From: Ilyonectria destructans
Taxonomy: Eukaryota; Ascomycota; Sordariomycetes; Hypocreales; Nectriaceae
Direction of reading: 5' to 3'
NCBI GenBank assembly: GCA_020740775.1
Contig: JAHEWK010000006.1
Coordinates: 1,116,001 to 1,180,000 of the forward strand
DNA: 64,000 nt
Below are positions 56,701-64,000 of the stretch, piece after piece. The notes under the pieces are model-generated. The model was given only the letters and a program-made list of their open reading frames with translations, did not search any database and was not told the origin of the DNA. How positions within the stretch are numbered: position 1 is the stretch's first letter; every line of letters starts with the position of its first letter. The translations under genes and the position numbers were made by a program.

Positions 56701-59700
56701 GCAGCGACGCGTGGTGGCGGTTAACAATAATCTCCATACCCAATCACCAGGCCCGAGCCCGAGCCAGCTACTGCCCTCATCCCCTTCCCTCGTCCTGGCA
56801 GGGTCATCAGATCGGGCGGCTCATGCTCAGCCCGCAAACCGGCAACCCACAGCTCCCATTCTCATTCCGCGCGCGCCCACCGGACAGAATATGACATCTC
56901 CAACACGCTTGGCGCGGGACTCCGGTCATTCTCCCACGGGCTTGGCCTGCGGGATAGAACCCTTTGGCAGAACTCTACAAGAGGTCAAAGAGCTGCCCCT
57001 CCCACTTGCCGGTACGCACTTCACGCCCACATGCGTACGTATGTCGCACAAGACACATGCAACGATCAGCGCCGGCGCCGCAGCGGGTGGGCTTGTGCGC
57101 ATGACAACCCGGCCACTGGAATCCCCTGACATCATCTCAGGGGGTGGGCGACTGTTGCCCCAAAGAAGGTTTCATGGAACCTTCGATGCAGGGCGCCATC
57201 GTCGTTGACTCGTCGTTGGCTCATCGTTGGCCATCTTTTGCTGCTTGGCCTCTGGCGCCCCCCACCACAACAGCTTCCAGCTGCCAGTTCAGTCAAGTTC
57301 CATGCACCACACACATGGACGGCTCTGAAACACTCGGCTCCATGCACAGGCCGCCGAGAATGACACAAGCTCGGCGGTGGGTGGAAGACAGACAGAGACT
57401 GCGTCCTGTGTAGACAGAATGACAAACAGATAGCCAGACAGAGCCTAGACCCTCAGTATATCGGAAAGGGGCTCGTCCGGCGACTTCTTGAGTCCTGAAC
57501 CATGCTGGGGTTGTTGCAATGCGACCAAAGAGATATTCCGCAACAAGAGCTGACCGGACATTGTTATCGGGTAATGTCGATCATCGAGCCACGTCCTAGG
57601 GTACCCAAGCCGCACTCATTCAGGTCCTTTGTAACTGGCCTGTCGTGAATCTCACTCCAAAGTGACCTGCCGAGAGAATACTACCCAACTAACAGGGATT
57701 GGGACATGGCCAGAAAGAGCCGTGGGCTCGTGGCAATCTCCAGCGTCGCATCGTGCCAACGACCCTCACCTTTCCCTGCAGTGCGACTCGACCATGACTG
57801 CCACTCGCCACTAGACCCTCATAATTGTTTTTTTTTTTTTCAACGAGGGGGTTTTGGCCACACTGCTTGTCGACTGGTTTTTTTTCTCTCACTTTCAGCT
57901 GGTATCTCACCAACACTGAGTTGGACTGTGACTTGAGCGTCATGCACTTGACTCAGAACCCTAGGGTTTGCATACAATGGAGAAGAGGCGTGAACGCAAA
58001 TTTAGACCAAACACTGCTCCAGGCAAGTGTTCATGGAGCTTCTGCAAAAGCGAAAAGAAGCCATGTAGAGGTTCGCGACAAACCACTAGCTGTTGTCCAT
58101 CCCAAGCGCCCAACAGGTTCTCAGCTGCGTCCAACTGCGCTTCCCAACAACGTCTACGCCGATGTATCCCACCTAAATACGCCTAACGCAACCACATATT
58201 GCTTTTTTACTTATCATCCACTGCTCCATCAAAGGCAAAATATGTCAGGAGTTGATTAACCCCACGGTCCAGTGTATGTATCTATTGAACGCCGCCACTT
58301 GTCACTGCAGATGAAGAAATTGATCATACCCCACGCCCGCATGTTCCCCACCAGTTGTTGACCATTTGGTATCTCGTCCACGACTGTAGAATACCATCCT
58401 TTGTCTGGCCAACTTTGTCGCCATTCGCTCAGCAGTTGGCGGCTGTATTGTGGGTGTTTCATCTGTACCATCAAGGTTTTGGCGTTGTTCAGATAAACGC
58501 AGCTGAAGGAATGTTTAAGATGAACGGACCTTGGCATGCTTGTGAACAATGCCATCGGGGCGCCAGAGAAACCCACCAATGCCACAGAGCATAGAGAAAT
58601 GGTTGCAGCCAGTGTCCCCAGTCTTACACACAGTTTGCTCGGGGATCCGGGCATGAACAATAGCATATACACCATCTACAACAGAAACCATATGTACAGT
58701 GATACTCTTTCCGGTACCCTGTACAAGAGCTGATCGGCAAACTTGTATTCATATAAACTCTCTACGCCGCTTGGTGGAATCGACGATGTGACGGCACATG
58801 CCGCAGATCACGATCGAGATTCCAATCCCAAGGAAGGAATGGTGTGGTGCATTACGTCGCACCTTATAAGAAATTTCATCAAGCTGCAAAGTCTATTGTC
58901 CCAACAGTGCCAGCATGGCGTAGAACGCCATCACTGTATCATTCTCCGGATCCTCCTCTCAGAGCACCTCGGCATATTTCTTTTGTATGTTTCCTCAGTT
59001 ATAGGGATTCTGGAGAGCTCATCTGAGCCCGAGACGATTACTTCAATTACTCTCGCGTATTGTCTACGCAGATGTCCCAATTGCACTTGACTACCCTCGA
59101 CCGCCCCCTTCTTTACTCTTGCACTCAGCTTCGAGATCGCCGCTCAGTCGAGATAGTTACGAGATGCGTGGATGATGGTTTTCTAACCAAAGCGATAGTA
59201 TTTCCCGGACTCTATAGCGCGACATCAAGTGTACCTTGGACGTAAAATCACATTCGGGGTTGAAGACAAACATTGTGGTTGGATCCATCCTTGTGTTCCT
59301 GAGAATCCCGTCCCAATATGTTGAGTACTACAGGCCACGCCTTGATATGAAGCAAATCTCTAAAGTCAATCCGAACGGCAGCACAAAATGCCGTTTCCCA
59401 TGTGGCCTCGATGTTACCTCGGACGGAGCACTCTGGGTGCCGGTAGCATCCAAAACAGCTCTGGATGTTTTCAAGCATTTCCCCGATTGGCAGGGTAAAA
59501 TATTGGTCGTGCGACATAACCGTGTTAGCCAGATGTGTAGAGACGGGATCGGCGCGGCCGCGTTTTATTTCATGTTCCATCAAGGCGTGTTCCGACAGCG
59601 CGTGGTTCATGCATGCATAAAAGACGTTTGACCATGCCAGTTTGGTTTGGATACATACCAAACGAGTAACAGAACATGTTCAGGAGGGAGTGTTGTATCA

Positions 59701-61456
59701 AACCAACCGGACAAGACTAGGAAGAATGGTCGCTTACGAATCGTACCTTTCCGACTTCGATGCCCTTCTCGTCCTTGATGCCAGGATCGCCGTTAGTAAT
59801 GGCAGTCAGTCTTGCTACCAGTAATAAATAGTCATCCCTGCATCCCCACCGTGGTCTTACAAGCAAGAAGTAGAAAGAGAGCACAGACACATAGCATAGC
59901 CTATCTATGGGGTTTCATTGTTACCATTAATTATTACCAGTAGCATTGTGAGTGAGTTAGTAATTATATAGATGGTTCTCTGGCTATTATTAGAGCCAAT
60001 CTTGCCAGGTGCAGCGGAGATCCCGTGGCAGGTAACTTAGATCTGCATCGGAAGATTTCACTCGAGCTGGGCCGTTCATCAACACGGTTCTGAATTTTAG
60101 TTAAAGTGATTAGTGGCAAGTTCCTTGCCGTGTGGCAGACATGTTTCTCGTCTATGTGCAGAGAGCGTGAACTGTTATGAAAGAAATCAGGCACCAACAC
60201 CCTGCGTTTACCTGAACGTGTCGCCCCGAGCATGCAACGTTCGGCTGTTACTTTGTCACAAATCACATATCACAATAGAAGAAAGTGTTGCGCTTTCATT
60301 TTGGCCCAAACGAAAAGAAGGACTTAGCTAGGGGTTTTTCTTGCTCGCATTTTAGTAATGCATTTACGCTGACAGGAAACGCCAACGCAGCCTGAATGAA
60401 GTCTCTTGTCTGAAGGCGTGGACAATTACCAATTCTCCTACCCGGGACCGCGACCATATCAAATCCCACTGCCCGCCTTCAGTGGTCTTAGGGGACGAGC
60501 CACTGGCGCCGCCTCCCGTCGTCAGCGACATGGGCTTGTCTGGGGGTCATCTCCACAGCTTTGGGGCGCGGCCAACATCGCCCCAGGGCTGGTCTAGCGG
60601 CCCCTCAGCCGCCTGGGCCGCCTGGGAGTTGCCGACCCCGAACCCTACCAGAATTGGCACTGGACTCGTACTACTATGTACATACAGGGACAGGGAGTCG
60701 CTTATTAAATAGATCTTGTCCGTATCTGCGCGAAGCCGTGATTCTGTCTAATTTAGTTTGCCTTTGCAGGAGTATTACGGAGTACTGGGTATAAGGTTAT
60801 CAGTTGCTTGCAACTACGTATCTCGAGCGAGTGCCCGCGGCAATGGTTGCTCTCCCAGGTCGCGTGCATGTTTTTTGGTACAGTACGGGCACAGCCGTAA
60901 AATACCTAGCGGTAACAGCCTCCCGCCCGCACCTACGTCCGGCTGTTCCATTGTCATTTTCCAGGCTGCCAACCGCGCGCTAACTAAACCGCAAAGTGCA
61001 CACAGCGCCCAGGCCAGGCCATTAGCCAAGGCTAAGCCAATCTTATCAGCCAACAGAGCCTCCCCATGTCTCTAGGCTCCATCGGGATCCATCCATCCAG
61101 GCCTGAACCAAACCAAACCTCCATCCGTTGGTTGTGTCACGCTTGTTGACCCTCCTGCTCCGTCTTCGCAAACCGCTCCTCCTTTCTCGCCATCCCGGTC
61201 GCGTCTCTCGTCGTCCATAAAGCCCCCGTGGATGCGACTCGCTGGGCTCGACGGCGCCTCCGTTCCTCCCCCGTGTTTCCGCCCTGTTCTGTCGTGACAC
61301 CGGCTTTGTGAACCCACCCGACTCGATTCGATTCCGGACGACATACGCCCTCACTTTCCGACCTCTCGCAGCCCCCTGCTGCCAGCCATTCCTCTTCTCC
61401 CACAGCTGTGAGCTGCGAGTATTGTTTCGCCTACAGGGGCCGCGAGCCTCGCAACC
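53719..61456. other. 7.7 kb divergent spacer with an AT-rich degenerate island
   Basis: From 53.7 to 58 kb the DNA is GC-rich with chance ORFs, such as 56633-57208 plus, which is Pro/Ser/Arg-rich with no motif. A palindromic AGGTACCT lies at 54517-54524 next to TACGTA. From about 58.0 to 60.4 kb it is AT-richer and contains protein-like but interrupted frames (58256-58675, 59248-59661), possibly relics. The last kilobase before 61457 is C-rich and is probably the promoter and leader of the F-box gene. Confidence 0.5.
58256..59661 (-). pseudogene. Possible decayed gene in the AT-rich island, family unknown
   Basis: Two minus-strand ORFs (59248-59661, 137 codons; 58256-58675, 139 codons) have balanced, protein-like composition. 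Examples are LPIGEMLENIQSCFGCYRHP, then TWETAFCAAVRIDFRDLL, and later YSRQLLSEWRQSWPDKGWYS. The 580 bp between them has stops in all frames and only weak splice sites. I cannot assign a family. They may be fragments of one decayed gene, two orphan genes or chance. Confidence 0.2.
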
Positions 61457-64000
61457 ATGTCCAAGAAGGACACCCTTCCCCCGATGGACCCCTTCTCGCC
61501 CGCCCATCAAACTGACGAGGGCTACTCCGAAGACCCTCTCAACCCATCCGTCAACCTCGACCTCCCAGCGGCCCTGGCCAGCTTGAGATCTCCCGCCGAC
61601 CTCCCAGCATGGCTCGCCGCCAATATCTCTCTGCTTCCCGTTCAGACTCGGACTGGTACGTTGCTTGGCTGCTTGGTGCCCCGCAAACCGGATCATGACT
61701 GACCTCCCCGCAGAGTTGACTATGTCCCTCCTCGACCAACTTCCTACCTCTGTCATCGCAGAAATCGTCCAGCGACTGAATCCGAGACTGTACATCGACT
61801 TCATCCGATACCTCCCCGCCGAGATCTGCCTCAAAATCCTTAGTTACCTCGATCCCGTCTCCTTGGTCAGTGTTACACAGACTTGTCGCGCCTGGTTCGA
61901 TTTGGCCTTGGATCGAAAGCTATGGGAGACTCTCTATCATCTGGAGGGCTGGAAAGCCGTCTATAGCGAAATTGATAGCTGCGAGGTCAAGGTCAACAAT
62001 GGCCTGAGCGTCTCGATCCGCCAACTGCACCGTTTGCAGTCGGTGCAAGACGCCCATCCAAACAAGATCCGCGCCATCGTTAACGGGGAGGAGGACCTTG
62101 AGATGACTGATGGCGACCGCTCACTTAGCTTTAGCGAGAGTTTTGCTGGTGGAAGCATCTTCGGTAGCCCCTCATCATCCTTTGCGTCAAATCGACCGGT
62201 CATCCTGCCGTTGGGAGAGATGGATCTCGACGGCGCCAGCTCTAAAGGCAAAAGCGTGGATTGGAACCACTCATCATCTTCTGACGGCAAAGGGAAGCGC
62301 AAGGAACCAGGCGGTGAGGCTGATTTGACCCCTCCTCCAACGTCCACCACCGAAGCCTTGGGCACCATGCCCCCGTCGTCGCTCTGGATCTGGGACGTCA
62401 ATAGCGCGCGGTATCGAATTAATTGGAGATACCTGTACACTATGCGACGTCGACTTGAGTCCAACTGGGAACTGGGCAAGTACTCGACATTCCAGTTCCC
62501 CCATCCGAGTTACCCGGAAGAGGGACACCAAGAGTGTGTATACACCCTCCAGTTCGACAACGACTATCTTGTCAGTGGTAGCCGTGATCAGAGCATGAGG
62601 ATTTGGGACGTCCACACACGTCGGTTGGTTCGACCGCCGCTGACAGGTCACATGGGCTCTGTGCTTTGCCTTCAGTTTGATGCTCACCCAGACGAGGACC
62701 TGCTTGTTTCGGGCAGCAGTGATTCCAACGTCTTCATCTGGAAGTTCTCAACTGGTGAGCTGATCCAGAAACTAACGAGGGCCCACCGTGAGTCGGTGCT
62801 GAATGTCCGCTTCGACAATCGGATCCTCGTTACATCGTCCAAGGACAAGACAATCAAGATCTTCAACCGCCACCCGTTGCGACATGGTGATTTGGGCTAT
62901 GGTGGACATGAGCTTGTCAACCCCGTACCCACGAACCTGCGACGATACGGCTACGAACCGGACCTTGCTCAAGAGCTCCCCATTAAGCCCGCCTTCTCGC
63001 TTATTGGTCGTCTAGACGGACATAGTGCAGCTGTCAACGCAATCCAGGTGCGTGACCGAACCATTGTTTCTGTGTCAGGGGACCGGCACATCAAGGTCTG
63101 GAATTGGCCTGAGCAGGTCTGTACCCAGACTATCCCCGCACACGATAAGGGAATCGCGTGCGTCGAATTCGACGGAAGGAGGATAGTCAGCGGTAGCAGT
63201 GATTTTGAAGTTTGCATCTTTGATGCCCCGACAGGTCTCAAGGTTGCACAACTGCGAGGACACGCTCACCTGGTCCGAACAGTCCAGGCAGGCTTTGGCG
63301 ATCTGCCTTACAGCAAGCACGAGGACGAAGCAGAAGCGAAGGCAGTAGATGCTGAGTACTTCCGAGCCGTTGAGGCTGGAGAAATTGATCACAATCTCGA
63401 ACGAAGACGCCGCCGCAGTCGTAGAGCGAATGCTGGTAGCTCGCGACCTGAGGATCTCCAGGCATTTGGGGCCAAGGTTCCTCCTGGAGGTGGAGGTGGG
63501 AGGAAGTACGGCCGCATCGTGTCCGGGTCATACGACCAGAGCATTATTGTCTGGAGGCGTGACAAAGAAGGTGTCTGGAAGCCTGCTCATCACCTCCGCC
63601 AAGAAGAGGCTGCCGCCGCCGCCCAGCGCGATATTGCTGCTACAACGACAGCCCTCTTGGCAGCCCCTGGAGCTACTCAAGGTCGTCCACCTGTTCGAAT
63701 GCCAAATTCCGGTAACATCCCTGGAGGACCGGTGCTTCTTCAACCCAGTGGATCTTCCGCTGCCCCAGCCTCCCTCCGTGATCAACACGGAGATGGCTAC
63801 CGCATCGCTGGCTCGTACAAAGACCTTATTGACCAGGTTGTGCCTCTGGGTATCGTCGCCCTGAGGCAAGCAATGGCCATGTACCCTGTTATTCTGGCCC
63901 ACCATACATATCTACAGTCGACCATCGAACGCGAACTGTCACCTTTCGTTCGAGCACAGCTCAGAAAGGCGGTAACAGATGCCTTGATCGCTATTCAACT
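61457..64000 (+). CDS. F-box/WD40-repeat protein (SCF substrate receptor), C-terminus off the right edge
   Basis: Substrate-recognition subunit of an SCF ubiquitin ligase. Exon 1 is 61457-61655, a 58-bp intron follows, and exon 2 starts at 61714 and stays open to the edge (about 828 residues visible). The F-box lies at residues about 98-145 (LPAEICLKILSYLDPVSLVS, then CRAWFDLALDRKLWETLY) and would bind Skp1. A Ser/Asp-rich linker of about 190 residues leads to six WD repeats at about 340-680, with units such as LVSGSRDQSMRIWDV, LVTSSKDKTIKIFNR and IVSGSYDQSIIVWRR. A basic insert (RRRRRSRR, near 630) splits the last repeat. The architecture resembles Neurospora FWD-1, which mediates clock-protein FRQ turnover; the Met30/SconB family is the alternative. 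The ATG has an AACCATGTC context. Confidence 0.92.

Noticed and set aside
56633..57208. 191-codon plus-strand ORF
   Set aside because: Low-complexity Pro/Ser/Arg composition and no recognisable motif.
59330..59450. Minus-strand segment loosely recalling a cytochrome P450 heme-binding region (HxxGKRHF-like and RFASYQ-like pieces)
   Set aside because: The resemblance needs several frameshifts within 100 bases and has no supporting ExxR helix; it is too weak to call.

Overview
The window is nuclear DNA of a filamentous ascomycete (Pezizomycotina), most likely a sordariomycete. The genes have short introns of about 44-160 bp with GTAAGT/GTATGT/GTACGT donors and CTAAC-type branch sites. The products are typically fungal: an OPT peptide transporter, a Fungal_trans_2-type regulator, Rtt106, Vfa1, Ade2, Mrp10, Cdc24, Yvh1 and an F-box/WD40 protein. 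The species cannot be named from the sequence alone. All exon/intron models are my own, built from reading frame, splice consensus and recall of the families; every complete multi-exon model sums to a multiple of three.

Layout. 0-10.7 kb: an OPT oligopeptide transporter (minus strand, C-terminus cut by the left edge), a 3.2 kb spacer, a divergent pair made of a Fungal_trans_2-like regulator (minus) and a short-chain dehydrogenase (plus), then a small hydrophobic protein with internal repeats (plus). 10.7-27.9 kb: about 17 kb in which I find no credible gene. It is AT-rich up to about 12.7 kb, then GC-rich with many chance ORFs, repeated TACGTA palindromes, a telomere-like octamer repeat and a 21-G tract. 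27.9-34.3 kb: a C2H2 zinc-finger protein and the dual-specificity phosphatase Yvh1, both plus. 34.3-40.3 kb: mostly non-genic, with possible gene relics and one AT-rich orphan ORF.

40.5-53.7 kb is a compact housekeeping block: VFA1 (minus) and RTT106 (plus) share a 419 bp promoter; a LITAF-domain gene (minus) lies convergent to RTT106; ADE2 and MRP10 follow on plus; CDC24 (minus) is convergent to MRP10. 53.7-61.5 kb is a second long spacer with a degenerate AT-rich island at 58-60.4 kb. From 61.5 kb an F-box/WD40 protein runs off the right edge.

Functional links. VFA1 and the LITAF protein both belong to endosomal/ESCRT biology. RTT106 is a replication-coupled histone chaperone. ADE2 is the AIR carboxylase of purine synthesis. 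CDC24 is the polarity GEF for Cdc42. The regulator/SDR pair looks like a small co-regulated metabolic unit. I see no tRNA, rRNA, CRISPR or intact transposon. The most distinctive items are the repeat membrane protein at 10.06 kb, the PVKAA-repeat tail on Rtt106, an inverted repeat plus CRE-like site between VFA1 and RTT106, two introns of one gene that share nearly the same first 20 bases, and the 17 kb gene desert with its TACGTA palindromes.
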